Positions 1-10,968 of a stretch of DNA of 19,213 nt are shown piece by piece (position 1 is the first letter of the stretch; every line of letters starts with the position of its first letter). The stretch is from Arthrobacter sp. (GTDB taxonomy: Bacteria > Actinomycetota > Actinomycetes > Actinomycetales > Micrococcaceae): contig JAODMS010000104.1 in assembly GCA_025464925.1 (NCBI GenBank), forward strand, positions 1 through 19,213. The letters are read 5' to 3'. The position numbers were made by a program, and so were the translations under genes. Under the pieces are notes generated by a model that saw nothing but the letters and a program-made list of their open reading frames with translations, had not been told where the DNA came from and did not search any database.

Positions 1-1042
1 CCTCTTCGGGCAGGACCCGCAGGCCGTACCGGACGCCGTCGAACTTGGCCAGGTTGGAGGACGCCTCGGACGGCATGATCAGGTAGTAGGCGCCGAGCGC
101 GTACTTGAAGTTGGGGCAGGAGACCTCCACGATCTCGGCGCCGGCCCGCTTGAGCAGCTCCAGGGACTCGTTGAAACGGTTCTCGACGCCGGCCTGGTAG
201 CCCTCGCCGTGGAGTTCCCTGATGATGCCGATCTTCATGCCGTCCACGTTGCCGGTCCGGGCGGCGGCCACGAGGTCTTCCATCGGGTCCTGCAGCGAGG
301 TGGAGTCGCGCGGATCGTGCCCGCCGATGAGCTGGTGCAGCAGGGCCGAGTCCAACACCGTGCGGGAGACCGGACCGATCTGGTCCAGCGAGGAGGCCAT
401 CGCGATGGCGCCGTAGCGGGAGACCCCGCCGTAGGTGGGCTTGACGCCGACGGTGCCGGTGACGGCGCCGGGCTGGCGGATGGAGCCGCCGGTGTCCGTG
501 CCGAGGGCCAGCGGAGCTTCGAAGGCCGCGACGGCGGCGGCGGAACCGCCGCCGGAGCCGCCCGGGATGCGGTCCAGGTCCCAGGGATTGCGGGTGGGGC
601 CGTAGGCGGAGTGCTCGGTGGAGGAGCCCATCGCGAATTCGTCCAGGTTGGTCTTGCCCAGGATCGGCATCCTGGCGGCGCGGAGGCGCTGGACCACCGT
701 CGCGTCGTAGGGGCTGTGCCAGCCTTCGAGGATTTTCGAGCCGGCCGTCGTGGGCTGCCCGACCGTGACGATGAGGTCCTTGACGGCGATCGGCACACCG
801 GCGAGGGCATGCAGCTCCTCGGCGGCGGCGCCGCCGGCTGCACGGATACTGTCCACCTCGGCCGCGACGGCGAGCGCCTCGTCCGTGTTGACGTGCAGGA
901 AGGCGTGGACCTTGCCGTCGACGGCGGCGATGCGGTCCAGATGGGCCTGGGTGACCTCGACGGCGGAGACCTCGCGGGCCGCCAGCTTGTCGGCGAGCGC
1001 GGCGGCGGAGGAACGGATCAGTTCGCTGTTGGTTTCAGTCAT
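1..1042 (-). CDS. gatA: Glutamyl-tRNA(Gln)/aspartyl-tRNA(Asn) amidotransferase subunit A, 3' end missing
   Basis: GatA is the amidase of the GatCAB complex: it frees ammonia from glutamine, which is used to convert misacylated Glu-tRNA(Gln) or Asp-tRNA(Asn). The first 347 residues are present; the rest runs off the left edge (the family is usually about 480-510 residues). The amidase signature is complete: Lys88 in AVKDLI, the glycine/serine-rich loop at 161-167 with Ser163, and Ser187 in [11 protein letters not shown]. This is the Ser-cisSer-Lys triad, with spacing as in characterised GatA proteins. The ATG start lies 4 nt after the gatC stop. A GAGGG ribosome-binding site sits inside the end of gatC (plus 1051-1055), so translation is probably coupled. 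gatB would be expected beyond the window. Identity is secure. Confidence 0.97.
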   Translation of the reverse strand, partial: MTETNSELIRSSAAALADKLAAREVSAVEVTQAHLDRIAAVDGKVHAFLHVNTDEALAVAAEVDSIRAAGGAAAEELHALAGVPIAVKDLIVTVGQPTTAGSKILEGWHSPYDATVVQRLRAARMPILGKTNLDEFAMGSSTEHSAYGPTRNPWDLDRIPGGSGGGSAAAVAAFEAPLALGTDTGGSIRQPGAVTGTVGVKPTYGGVSRYGAIAMASSLDQIGPVSRTVLDSALLHQLIGGHDPRDSTSLQDPMEDLVAAARTGNVDGMKIGIIRELHGEGYQAGVENRFNESLELLKRAGAEIVEVSCPNFKYALGAYYLIMPSEASSNLAKFDGVRYGLRVLPEE

Positions 1043-1046
1043 GTGC

Positions 1047-1343
1047 TTAGCCCTCATCCAGGATTGCCGGGACCTTGAAGCGGCCTTCGTATGCGTCGGG
1101 GGCGCCGGTGAGGGACTGCTCGGCCGTGAAAGTGTGACCCACTTCGTCTTCGCGGAACACGTTCGTCAGCGGGATCGGGTGGGACGTGGCCGGGACGTCA
1201 TCACCGGCGGCTTCGCTTACGGACTTCACCGATTCAACGATGACGGCGAGTTCGCCGGCCATCCTGTCCAGCTCTTCAGCACTCATCTCGATGTGCGCGA
1301 GATGCGCGAGATGCGCAACGTCGTCGCGGTTGATCGCAGCCAT
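1047..1343 (-). CDS. gatC: Amidotransferase subunit C (GatC)
   Basis: GatC is the small subunit that stabilises the GatA-GatB contact in the tRNA-dependent amidotransferase. The product is 98 residues, normal for the family. It opens with [20 protein letters not shown] and contains the typical [14 protein letters not shown] stretch and a C-terminal FREDEVG segment. The open frame extends further upstream to about 1499, but I chose the ATG at 1343 for two reasons. A strong GGGGAG ribosome-binding site lies just before it, and conserved GatC sequence begins there. It is the first gene of the gatC-gatA operon, after a 240-base intergenic region that carries a probable promoter and hairpins. Confidence 0.96.
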   Translation of the reverse strand: MAAINRDDVAHLAHLAHIEMSAEELDRMAGELAVIVESVKSVSEAAGDDVPATSHPIPLTNVFREDEVGHTFTAEQSLTGAPDAYEGRFKVPAILDEG

Positions 1344-1378
1344 GGATCTCCCCTGCAAGTTCGGATATTTTCCGTCCC

Positions 1379-1426
1379 AGTCTACGTGTCTGAACACGTC
1401 GTTACTGTCCGGCGCCAGGCCGGACA
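1379..1426 (-). promoter_or_regulatory. Putative gatC promoter with two inverted repeats
   Basis: Read on the minus strand, a TAGACT box (plus 1379-1384, matching TAnnnT) lies about 35 bases before the gatC start. Just upstream is a perfect 6-bp inverted repeat with a 4-nt spacer (1384-1399, arms ACGTGT/ACACGT). Further up is a 7-bp repeat with a 7-nt loop (1406-1412 and 1420-1426, arms TGTCCGG/CCGGACA). No good -35 box is visible. The promoter call is inference from position and the -10-like box. The repeats are directly visible, but their role is unknown. Confidence 0.4.
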
Positions 1427-1508
1427 ATCCTTTTGGCTGCTCGCTCGTTCCTCGCTTAGACGCAGCCGTCAGGATGTCCGTCCCGTCACCGATGTGCATT
1501 GGTGGACA

Positions 1509-1555
1509 AACGAGACTGGCGAGCCCGGAACATCTCCGGACTCGGCAGTCTCGTT
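1509..1555 (-). terminator. Long hairpin after the CitMHS transporter gene, probable terminator
   Basis: The arms pair almost perfectly over 21 positions around a 5-nt loop: a 10-bp outer stem (1509-1518 with 1546-1555), a single mismatch, 4 bp (1520-1523 with 1541-1544), one more non-Watson-Crick position, then 5 bp (1525-1529 with 1535-1539). In minus-strand RNA the position 1524/1540 becomes a G-U pair, whereas plus-strand RNA would have C-A there. The fold therefore favours minus-strand transcription, as expected 28 bases past the transporter stop codon. The following U-tract is short (GTTTGTCC), so termination may be only moderately efficient. It would separate the transporter from gatCA. 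Confidence 0.75.
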
Positions 1556-1583
1556 GTTATTTCTTGTGGTGCTTCAGGCTTTG

Positions 1584-3059
1584 TTAGCCGATGCCGATGG
1601 CTCCGGTGAGGACTCCGGTGGCGAGCATGACGAGGGAGATCACGGCGGTGCGCCAGAGGACCTTTTTATGGTGGTCGCCCAGGTCCACCTTGGCGAGGGA
1701 GACCAGGAGGAGGATGGCCGGAACCAGGGGGCTCTGGAGGTGGAAGGGCTGGCCGGTGATCGAGGCGCGGGCCATTTCTGCGGCGCTGATCCCGTAGTGG
1801 GCGGCCGTTTCGCTGAGTACCGGGAGTACGCCGAAGTAGAAGGCGTCGTTGCTCATGAAGAAGGTCATCGGAATGCTGAGCACCCCCGTGATCACGGCCA
1901 TGAACGGCCCCATGTTTGCCGGGATGATCTGGACCAGCCACGCGGACATGGCCTCGACCATGCCGGTGCCGGTCAGGACGCCCGTCAGGACGGCGGCGGC
2001 CATGACCATGCTGACTACGGCCACGATCGACGGTGCATGGGCAATCAGCTGGGCGCCCTGGTCCTTGACGCGGGGGAAGTTCACCAGCAGCGCGATGGCG
2101 GAGCCCACCATGAAGACGAACGGCAGGGGTACCAGGTCGGCTACCAGCATCACCATCACGGCAACGGTGAGGCCCAGGTTGAACCACTGGAGCTTGGGGC
2201 GCAGCGTGGCGCGGTTGGGGTCCAGTGCGGTGTCCGCCATGGCCGAATCGCGGTCGTCCACGAGGATTTCGGGGCGGTCCAGGACGGCAATGGCAGCATC
2301 GCCGGGGGCGGGGGCGCCGCCGGCGGGGCTGGAACCCTTGCGTCCGGCAGCGAAGCGGCCCAAACCGGTGCCGCGGGTGGAGGGCGCACCGCCGTCGAAC
2401 GCGTCAGACGGATCCGTAATCCCTCCCCAGATCTCCGGGGCGACGGTGCGGAGGCGGTTGCGTTCCTGCAGGCCCAGCAGCCAGGCGAAGACGAACACGA
2501 CTACCAGGCCGGCGATCAGCGAGGGGATCATGGGGACGAAGACCTCGGAGACGCTGATCTTCAGCGCCGAGGCGGCACGGGCCGTAGGTCCGCCCCAGGG
2601 CACGATGTTCATGGTGCCGTTGGCCAGGCCGGCCACGCAGGTGAGGACCACGGGGCTCATCTTCAGCCGCAAGTAGACCGGCAGCATCGCCGCGGTGGTC
2701 AGGATGAAGGTGGTGGAGCCGTCGCCGTCGAGGGAAACCGCAGCGGCGAGGATGGCGGTGCCGAGAACCACCTTGGCCGGGTCGTTGCCGAGCTTGCGCA
2801 GGATGAACCGGACCAGCGGGTCGAAGAGGCCGACGTCGATCATCAGGCCGAAGTAGATGATGGCGAACATCAGCAGCGCGGCGGTGGAGGTCATGGACTT
2901 CATGGACTCGAGCACCATGTCGCCGATGCCGAGGCCTGCGCCGGCGAAGAGTCCGAAGACTGTGGGAACAATAATGAGCGCCAGCACTGGCGTCAGCTTC
3001 TTCGTCATGATCAGCACCATGAATACCGCGATCATTGCGAATCCAAGTAATACCAGCAT
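1584..3059 (-). CDS. CitMHS family citrate-metal:H+ symporter
   Basis: Probable inner-membrane importer of citrate complexed with Mg2+ or another divalent metal, as characterised for Bacillus CitM and CitH. The 491-residue product is strongly hydrophobic with about a dozen membrane segments. Visible family-type stretches include SLDGDGSTTFILTTAAMLPVY (about 109-129), NGTMNIVPWGGPTARA (147-162) and FFMSNDAFYFGVLPVL (400-415). I chose the ATG at 3059 because an AAGGGAG ribosome-binding site precedes it and the first membrane helix starts at once; the open frame upstream is not hydrophobic in the same way. The product is longer than the usual 430-450 residues because of a central loop (about 199-290) rich in Gly, Ala, Pro and charged residues. 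It diverges from a CitA/CitB-like two-component pair, which supports citrate as substrate. Metal preference cannot be read from the sequence. Confidence 0.92.
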   Translation of the reverse strand: MLVLLGFAMIAVFMVLIMTKKLTPVLALIIVPTVFGLFAGAGLGIGDMVLESMKSMTSTAALLMFAIIYFGLMIDVGLFDPLVRFILRKLGNDPAKVVLGTAILAAAVSLDGDGSTTFILTTAAMLPVYLRLKMSPVVLTCVAGLANGTMNIVPWGGPTARAASALKISVSEVFVPMIPSLIAGLVVVFVFAWLLGLQERNRLRTVAPEIWGGITDPSDAFDGGAPSTRGTGLGRFAAGRKGSSPAGGAPAPGDAAIAVLDRPEILVDDRDSAMADTALDPNRATLRPKLQWFNLGLTVAVMVMLVADLVPLPFVFMVGSAIALLVNFPRVKDQGAQLIAHAPSIVAVVSMVMAAAVLTGVLTGTGMVEAMSAWLVQIIPANMGPFMAVITGVLSIPMTFFMSNDAFYFGVLPVLSETAAHYGISAAEMARASITGQPFHLQSPLVPAILLLVSLAKVDLGDHHKKVLWRTAVISLVMLATGVLTGAIGIG

Positions 3060-3218
3060 GGCCGGCTCCCTTATTTGTCGACGGCACCACCCCGATGTGA
3101 TGCACACAACAAACGTTAGGGTGGCGCCGGTCACGACAGTGCCTTTGGCTAAATTGATTGGCATACTGCTTATTGGGAGCATTTTGCTCATTTAGCTCAC
3201 ACGCCGAGGAGGACCGCC
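3060..3218. promoter_or_regulatory. Divergent control region between the citrate transporter and sensor kinase
   Basis: This 159-base region must hold the promoters of both divergent units and is less GC-rich than its surroundings. A TAACGT box on the minus strand (plus 3113-3118) could serve the transporter, and a TAAATT box on the plus strand (3150-3155) the kinase; both match TAnnnT but neither has a clear -35. Inverted repeats are visible: GCTAAAT at 3148-3154 with ATTTAGC at 3190-3196, and GAGCA-TTT-TGCTC at 3177-3189 just ahead of the kinase ribosome-binding site (AGGAGG, 3207-3212). A response-regulator binding site is expected here, but I cannot say which repeat it is. Confidence 0.5.
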
Positions 3219-4970
3219 GTGACCCGCCTGGCCGGCCGGACACCCGTGCGCTTTTCCACCCAGACACTGCTCCTGCAGCTGGCGGTGGTAGCGCTGGTGG
3301 TGCTCTTCAGCAGCGCCGTTCATGCGTGGCTGACGTACGAGCGGCTGGGCCGCGAGGCCGAGAACCAGGCTCTGACGCTGGCCCGGACGGTGGCCTCGGA
3401 GCCGTCGGTGCGGGCGGAAGTGCGGGCCATCAGCGCGCTACCCGGCACTCCGCCGGCCTCTGAACTCCTGGCAGGACCGCTGATGGCTGCCGCCGAAGGC
3501 GCCCGTGCCCGCACCGGGGCGCTGTTTGTCGTCATCACAGACGAGACCGGCCTGCGGCTGGCTCACCCGGATGCCGAGCGGCTGGGTGAACGGGTCAGCA
3601 CCGATCCTTCCGAGGCACTGGCGGGCAAGGAAGTCACCACCCGCAACACCGGCACGCTGGGCCCGTCCGCGGGAGCCAAGGTCCCCGTTTTTGCCCCTGG
3701 CTCCGCTGCGGTGGTGGGAGAGGTGAGCGTGGGCTACTCCACGGAGACCATTGGCCAAAGCCTCGCCCGGGACATCGCCCCGATCGCCCTGACCGCCGCC
3801 GGCGCCTTGCTGGCGGGCGTGCTGGCGTCTTTCCTGCTGCGACGGCGGCTGCAGCGGCTGACGCTGGGGCTGGAACCGGAAGAGATCACCACCCTGGTCC
3901 ATGATCAGGTGGCCGTACTCCAGGGTGTCGACGACGGCGTCATCGGCGTGTCGGCGGGCGGCAGGATCAGCGTGTTCAACGCCGCCGCCCAGCGGCTCCT
4001 CGGCGTGCCGGATCTGGCCGGAACGCGCTGGGCCGGCGCACCTGTGCCCGCCCTGCTGAAGGCCCTGACGAGGGCCGACGCAAAGGAAGGCGATGCTGTG
4101 GAGCTCGTTGCCGGCGGCCGGATCCTGGTGGCGAGCGCCCGCAAGGCCCTGCACGGGCGGGAGGACCTTGGCTGGGTGGTCATGCTGCGCGACCGTACCG
4201 AGCTCCAGCAGCTGACCCGCCAGCTCGACGCCGTGGGCACCATGTCCACGGCGCTCCGGGCCCAGCGTCACGAGTTCGCCAACCAGCTGCACACCATCGC
4301 CGGTTTCATGAGCATCGGCCAGCACCAGCAGGCCCGCGACTATGTGGGACGGCTCGCCGCCACGGGCCCGCTGAAGTTTCCGGTGGACCAGGCGGAACTG
4401 CTTCAGGACCCCTATCTGCAGGCGTTCCTGGGAGCCAAGGGCGTGGAAGCGGACGAGCGCGGCGTGACCCTGCGGCTGGGTCCGGAAACCCTGGTCCGCG
4501 GCCAGGTCGCGGAGCCGCAGGAGGTCACCACGGTTCTGGGCAACCTGATTGACAACGCCGTGAACGCCGCCGTCGCCGGCTCCGCTCCCGAGCGCTGGGT
4601 CGAGGTCGAGGTGCTGGACGAACCCGGCGCCGCCGGAAGCGCCGGTGGAGGAACACTGCACATCGTCGTCGCGGATTCCGGTGACGGACTTAGTTCCGGG
4701 GCGGACGCGGATGCGGTGTTCGCGGAGGGATTCACGACGGCGGAACGGCCGGCCCGCACCGGCGCCGGCCAGGGCCTGGGGCTGGCGCTTTCCCGCCAGC
4801 TGGCCCGCCGCCGCGGCGGGGACGTGCGCGTGCTGGAACCCGGCTCGCCCGGCGGTCCCGGCGCGGTGTTCGTCGCCACGCTGCCCGGCACCACTGCCGG
4901 CGGTGTTCCCGCCGGCGATGCTGCCGCCGGGGAACAGCCGGATTCAACACGAGGGAACAACGATGCCTGA
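3219..4970 (+). CDS. CitA/DcuS-type sensor histidine kinase
   Basis: Membrane-bound sensor kinase of 583 residues, probably detecting citrate or another di/tricarboxylate outside the cell. Visible layout: N-terminal membrane helix (about 17-40), extracytoplasmic sensor domain (about 41-185), second helix (about 190-210), cytoplasmic PAS domain (about 225-325), then the kinase core. The phospho-accepting histidine is His351 in RAQRHEFANQLHTI, the motif typical of the CitA/DcuS group. ATP-binding motifs follow: N-box GNLIDNAVNAA (Asn442, Asn446), a DSGDGL segment, and GAGQGLGLALS. The start is GTG with AGGAGG six bases upstream. The gene overlaps the response-regulator start by 8 bp and diverges from a CitMHS transporter, which points to citrate. 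Ligand identity is inference; the kinase family is clear. Confidence 0.93.
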   Translation: MTRLAGRTPVRFSTQTLLLQLAVVALVVLFSSAVHAWLTYERLGREAENQALTLARTVASEPSVRAEVRAISALPGTPPASELLAGPLMAAAEGARARTGALFVVITDETGLRLAHPDAERLGERVSTDPSEALAGKEVTTRNTGTLGPSAGAKVPVFAPGSAAVVGEVSVGYSTETIGQSLARDIAPIALTAAGALLAGVLASFLLRRRLQRLTLGLEPEEITTLVHDQVAVLQGVDDGVIGVSAGGRISVFNAAAQRLLGVPDLAGTRWAGAPVPALLKALTRADAKEGDAVELVAGGRILVASARKALHGREDLGWVVMLRDRTELQQLTRQLDAVGTMSTALRAQRHEFANQLHTIAGFMSIGQHQQARDYVGRLAATGPLKFPVDQAELLQDPYLQAFLGAKGVEADERGVTLRLGPETLVRGQVAEPQEVTTVLGNLIDNAVNAAVAGSAPERWVEVEVLDEPGAAGSAGGGTLHIVVADSGDGLSSGADADAVFAEGFTTAERPARTGAGQGLGLALSRQLARRRGGDVRVLEPGSPGGPGAVFVATLPGTTAGGVPAGDAAAGEQPDSTRGNNDA

Positions 4971-5634
4971 GGATTTCAGGGTGCTGATTGTGGATGATGA
5001 CTTCCACGTCGCCAAGCTGCACGCGGCCTATGTGGATTCGGTGGCGGGCTTCCTGGCCTTGCCGCCGGCCGGCTCGGCGTCGCAGGCGCTGCAGGCCATC
5101 CACAGCCTGCGCCCGGACCTGGTGCTGCTGGATGTCTATCTGCCGGATGCCTCGGGGCTGGATCTGCTCCACCAGCTGGATGTGGACACGATGATCCTCA
5201 GCGCGGCCTCGGACACTGCCTCGTTGCGGCTTGCCTTCCGGCGCGGGGCCCTGGGCTACCTGCTGAAGCCGTTCACCGCCGAGTCCCTCTCGCAGCAGCT
5301 GCGCTCCTACGCCCGCTACCGGCGGATCCTGGCGCAGCCGGGGGCGGCGGACCAGGACACGGTGGAGCGGGCCAAGCGGGCCCTCATCCCGGGCGACGTC
5401 ACGGCCTCCGCCAAGCCCCGTTCCGCCACGGAGGCGGCGGTGCTGGAATCCCTGGTGCCCGGCGAACAGTATTCCTCCGCCGAGGTCGCCGCGCGGGTGG
5501 GGGTGTCCCGGGCCACCGCCCAGCGGTACCTGTCCTCGCTCGCCGACGACGGCGCGGTTGACATCCAATTGCGCTACGGCAGCACCGGACGGCCGGAACA
5601 CCGCTACGGGCTGCCCGCCGGAACCGGTCGTTAG
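4963..5634 (+). CDS. CitB/DcuR-type response regulator
   Basis: The 223-residue partner of the upstream kinase. The N-terminal receiver domain (about 5-120) has the acidic pair Asp11/Asp12, phospho-acceptor Asp57 in LLDVYLPD, Ser80 as the switch hydroxyl, and Lys102 in LLKPF. The C-terminal part (about 150-220) is a winged-helix DNA-binding region containing SSAEVAARVGVSRATAQRYLSSL, as in CitB/DcuR regulators. A GAGGG ribosome-binding site (4951-4955) lies inside the kinase gene and the two frames overlap by 8 bp, so the pair is almost certainly co-translated. The expected target is the divergent transporter promoter at 3060-3218, by analogy with CitST-CitM in Bacillus. No further gene follows on this strand until the carboxylase at 15047. 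Confidence 0.94.
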   Translation: MPEDFRVLIVDDDFHVAKLHAAYVDSVAGFLALPPAGSASQALQAIHSLRPDLVLLDVYLPDASGLDLLHQLDVDTMILSAASDTASLRLAFRRGALGYLLKPFTAESLSQQLRSYARYRRILAQPGAADQDTVERAKRALIPGDVTASAKPRSATEAAVLESLVPGEQYSSAEVAARVGVSRATAQRYLSSLADDGAVDIQLRYGSTGRPEHRYGLPAGTGR

Positions 5635-5638
5635 GCCG

Positions 5639-5662
5639 CGCCGGAACAACTTCTAGCCGGCG
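5639..5662 (+). terminator. Possible weak terminator after the response regulator
   Basis: A 6-bp GC stem (CGCCGG at 5639-5644, CCGGCG at 5657-5662) with a 12-nt loop starts 4 bases after the response-regulator stop, in the gap between convergent genes. There is no U-run after it on the plus strand, so it is a weak candidate based on position and pairing only. Confidence 0.3.
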
Positions 5663-5696
5663 ACGGGACGGCAGCTACACCGCGCCGGGGCGGCGG

Positions 5697-6218
5697 TCAG
5701 GCGGCGATGTCCCGGTTCTTGCGGAAGGCGTTTCGGCGCGCATGCTCGTGGACCCGGCTGAAGGTCTCGACCTGTGCGTGGCCGTCGCGGGCCAGTGCCG
5801 CCAAGGGGACCGGGTCGAGCCCGAGATCGGGCGCCAGCTCTTCCAAGACCTGCCAGAGGCCGAGCTTGCCCATGACCGCGGACCGCATCAGCTCTGCCTC
5901 CAGGACCATCGTCATCGGAGACCGGCGGACGATGCGGCCGTTGAGCTTGAGGCGGCCGGCGCGTTCCACCAGCCAGGCGGCCGCCTGGCGGTGCGGGCGC
6001 TGCGGCACACCAAGGTCATCCATCAGTTTCTTCAGCAGTTCCCGCTCCCGGCGGATTGCTCCGCAGAGGTGGTCGAGTTCGGAAGAGACCGGGGTATCGG
6101 AATAGTCCTTGGCCATGCGCTCGATCCGGCCTAGGCCTGCCGTGGAACCGGCCAGGTGGTCGGACAGATAGATGCCAAGGAGCTTGCCGTCGATGGACTC
6201 GGGAATGTGCGGTGCCAA
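5697..6218 (-). CDS. Uncharacterised helical protein
   Basis: I do not recognise a function. The 173-residue product appears wholly alpha-helical and soluble, with no signal peptide or membrane helix. It contains GIYLSDHLAGSTAGLGRIERMAKDY near the N-terminus, a charged helix RRERELLKKLMDDLGV, and a central WLVERAGRLKLNGRIVRRSPMT stretch followed by an E-rich helix. The pattern resembles actinobacterial conserved hypothetical proteins with a helical-bundle look; a ferritin-like bundle is possible but I see no convincing iron-ligand set. The start appears to be TTG, with GGAGG four bases upstream; that spacing is short, so the start is somewhat uncertain. It ends convergent with the response regulator. 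A TAGGGT box (plus 6264-6269, minus strand) could be its -10. Confidence 0.8.
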   Translation of the reverse strand: MAPHIPESIDGKLLGIYLSDHLAGSTAGLGRIERMAKDYSDTPVSSELDHLCGAIRRERELLKKLMDDLGVPQRPHRQAAAWLVERAGRLKLNGRIVRRSPMTMVLEAELMRSAVMGKLGLWQVLEELAPDLGLDPVPLAALARDGHAQVETFSRVHEHARRNAFRKNRDIAA

Positions 6219-6341
6219 GGGACCTCCAAAATGCCGGTTGCCGAAATGCTTCCGTTGATAACGACCCTACCGGAGCGGCCCGGCCACCGGCGGGTTACGC
6301 CAGCTGCCGGACAAGCCGTTGCCCCGGCCGGCCCGGCTGTG

Positions 6342-6845
6342 CTAGACGTCCTGCCGGTACACGAGCAGCTTGATGTCGGTGTCCGGGACCAGCCAGTCGC
6401 GCTCGGGAACGCGCTGGAAGCCTGTCTTCCGGTACAGCCCGTGGGCGCTTTCCCAGGTCATGCCGGTAGTCAATGCAACGGCTGTAATCCCGGGCCGTGA
6501 CCTGGCGTGTTCGATGATCGCCCGGACCATGGCCTTGCCGGCGCCGCTGCGCTGGACGGCCGGATCCACTACGAGCATGCGGAATTCCAGTTCGTCGCTT
6601 TGGGCGATATCGGCGTACGGCTCGCCCGCGACGGCCAGGGTCACGGAGCCGACGATCCGGCCCGCGCGTTCCGCCACCCAGACGGTGGCCTTCGCGGCCC
6701 GCTGTGCCACGTCCTGGATCTGGAGCATGTAGGGGTGCTCGGCGCTCTCAAAGTAGCCGGCGGCCAGGTAGGCGTCCCGGGTGATCCGCGCGATGGCGTC
6801 GTAGTCGGCAGGGACGGCGGGGCGAATAATGATCTGCTGATGCAC
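6342..6845 (-). CDS. GNAT family N-acetyltransferase
   Basis: A 167-residue acetyltransferase of the GCN5-related fold, expected to move an acetyl group from acetyl-CoA to an amine. The acetyl-CoA-binding motif A is visible as FRMLVVDPAVQRSGAGKAMVRAIIEHA in the middle of the protein; the Q/R-x-x-G-x-G/A loop is QRSGAG. The C-terminal motif B region is WESAHGLYRKTGFQRV. The substrate cannot be inferred. The start is GTG; there is no convincing ribosome-binding site, but a TAGCAT -10 box ends six bases before the start codon, so the mRNA is probably leaderless. It stands alone, separated by about 100 bases from the genes on either side. Confidence 0.92.
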   Translation of the reverse strand: MHQQIIIRPAVPADYDAIARITRDAYLAAGYFESAEHPYMLQIQDVAQRAAKATVWVAERAGRIVGSVTLAVAGEPYADIAQSDELEFRMLVVDPAVQRSGAGKAMVRAIIEHARSRPGITAVALTTGMTWESAHGLYRKTGFQRVPERDWLVPDTDIKLLVYRQDV

Positions 6846-6851
6846 CTGTCC

Positions 6852-6857
6852 ATGCTA
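6852..6857 (-). promoter_or_regulatory. -10 box of a probable leaderless promoter for the GNAT gene
   Basis: On the minus strand the box reads TAGCAT, followed by six bases and the GTG start codon. That places the transcription start at or next to the start codon, the standard arrangement for leaderless actinobacterial genes. No consensus -35 is visible. Confidence 0.55.
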
Positions 6858-6951
6858 CGGGTGGTGCGGCCGGCCTCGCTTGAAAGGGCGGTTTCCGTGA
6901 TGGAACTATCAGCGGAGTTCCGGGCCCGGCACGCCTGGTCCCGGAGCCGGC

Positions 6952-10088
<3,137 letters not shown>

Positions 10089-10907
10089 TCAGGCAGGGGC
10101 GGGATCCTGCCCCCGGCCGATTCCCCACTGGTCCCTGCCGATGCCCTGCGCGTCGACCACGATCGCGGTGACGTTGTCCCGGCCACCGCTGCGCAGGGCA
10201 GCCTGGATCAGCTCGTCAACAGCCGCCTGGGGATCCGCCTCGGAGGCCAGGATCTCGGCGATGTGGTCATCGCTGAGTTCCCCGTTCAGCCCGTCGGAGC
10301 AGACCAGCATCCGGTCGCCCTCCTCGATGGGCAGGAGCCAGAAGTCGGCTCCCGTCTCGTCGCCGGTGCCGAGGGCGCGCGTCACCACATGCCGGCGCGG
10401 ATGCACCGCCGCCTCGGCCTGGGTGATCTGGCCGGCGTCCACCAGTTCCTGCACCGCCGAGTGGTCAACGCTGATCTGGCTGAACCTTCCCTGGCTGAGC
10501 CGGTAAGTGCGCGAATCACCGACGTTCAGGACCAGCCAGTAGGGGACGCCCAGCTTCTCCACTACCACCACGCCGGAGAGCGTCGTCCCGGCCCGTGACC
10601 CGGTGGCCTGCCGGATGCCCGCATCGGCCGTGCCCAGGCTCTGCTGCAGGATGCCGGCGGTGGCGGTCCGCTCCCCCGCGGCCAGCTCGGGGACCTGCGC
10701 GAGCGTGCGGACGCAGATGCCGCTGGCAACCTCGCCTGCCTCGTGGCCGCCCATGCCGTCCGCCACGGCGAAGACGGGATCCGCTGCGATGAATGAATCC
10801 TCGTTCGTTTCACGGCGAAGGCCGAGGTCAGTGCCGTAGCCGCAGCGGAGACTTAAACCGGGATTCCGGCGTGCAGCAGGAGTGACGGCGTCTGGCTGTG
10901 AATTCAT
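10089..10907 (-). CDS. PP2C-family Ser/Thr protein phosphatase
   Basis: A 272-residue soluble metal-dependent phosphatase that removes phosphate from Ser/Thr residues. The PP2C motifs are complete: TNEDSF with Asp37, VADGMGGHEAGEVAS with Asp50, VGDSRTYRLS with Asp131, CSDGLNGEL with Asp205, and GGRDNVTAIVV with Asp244. Unlike mycobacterial PstP there is no membrane helix or extracellular tail, so the whole protein is the catalytic domain plus a short N-terminus. I chose the ATG at 10907 because AAGGA lies five bases before it, although the frame continues upstream to a GTG at 10931. No partner kinase is adjacent. It is probably the first gene of an operon with ligA and the inositol phosphatase. 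Confidence 0.94.
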   Translation of the reverse strand: MNSQPDAVTPAARRNPGLSLRCGYGTDLGLRRETNEDSFIAADPVFAVADGMGGHEAGEVASGICVRTLAQVPELAAGERTATAGILQQSLGTADAGIRQATGSRAGTTLSGVVVVEKLGVPYWLVLNVGDSRTYRLSQGRFSQISVDHSAVQELVDAGQITQAEAAVHPRRHVVTRALGTGDETGADFWLLPIEEGDRMLVCSDGLNGELSDDHIAEILASEADPQAAVDELIQAALRSGGRDNVTAIVVDAQGIGRDQWGIGRGQDPAPA

Positions 10908-10968
10908 GGCAGTCCTTGGTGGAGGTAGCACGCGCGGAAGTAGACGGTGGTCACGGTTCCTTGCGGGA

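Noticed and set aside
209..1078. Long open frames on the plus strand across gatA
   Set aside because: They are antisense to a clear GatA with intact catalytic motifs. High GC keeps stop codons rare in the opposite frames.
750..3050. A 766-residue open frame on the plus strand spanning gatA, gatC and the citrate transporter
   Set aside because: Its composition is Gly/Asp/His-rich with no recognisable domain, and it crosses three real genes and a terminator. It is a GC-driven shadow frame.
6919..6945. A 6-bp inverted repeat (TCCGGG/CCCGGA) after the inositol phosphatase gene as a terminator
   Set aside because: The stem is short, the loop is 15 bases and there is no U-tract. Such pairs are common by chance at this GC content.
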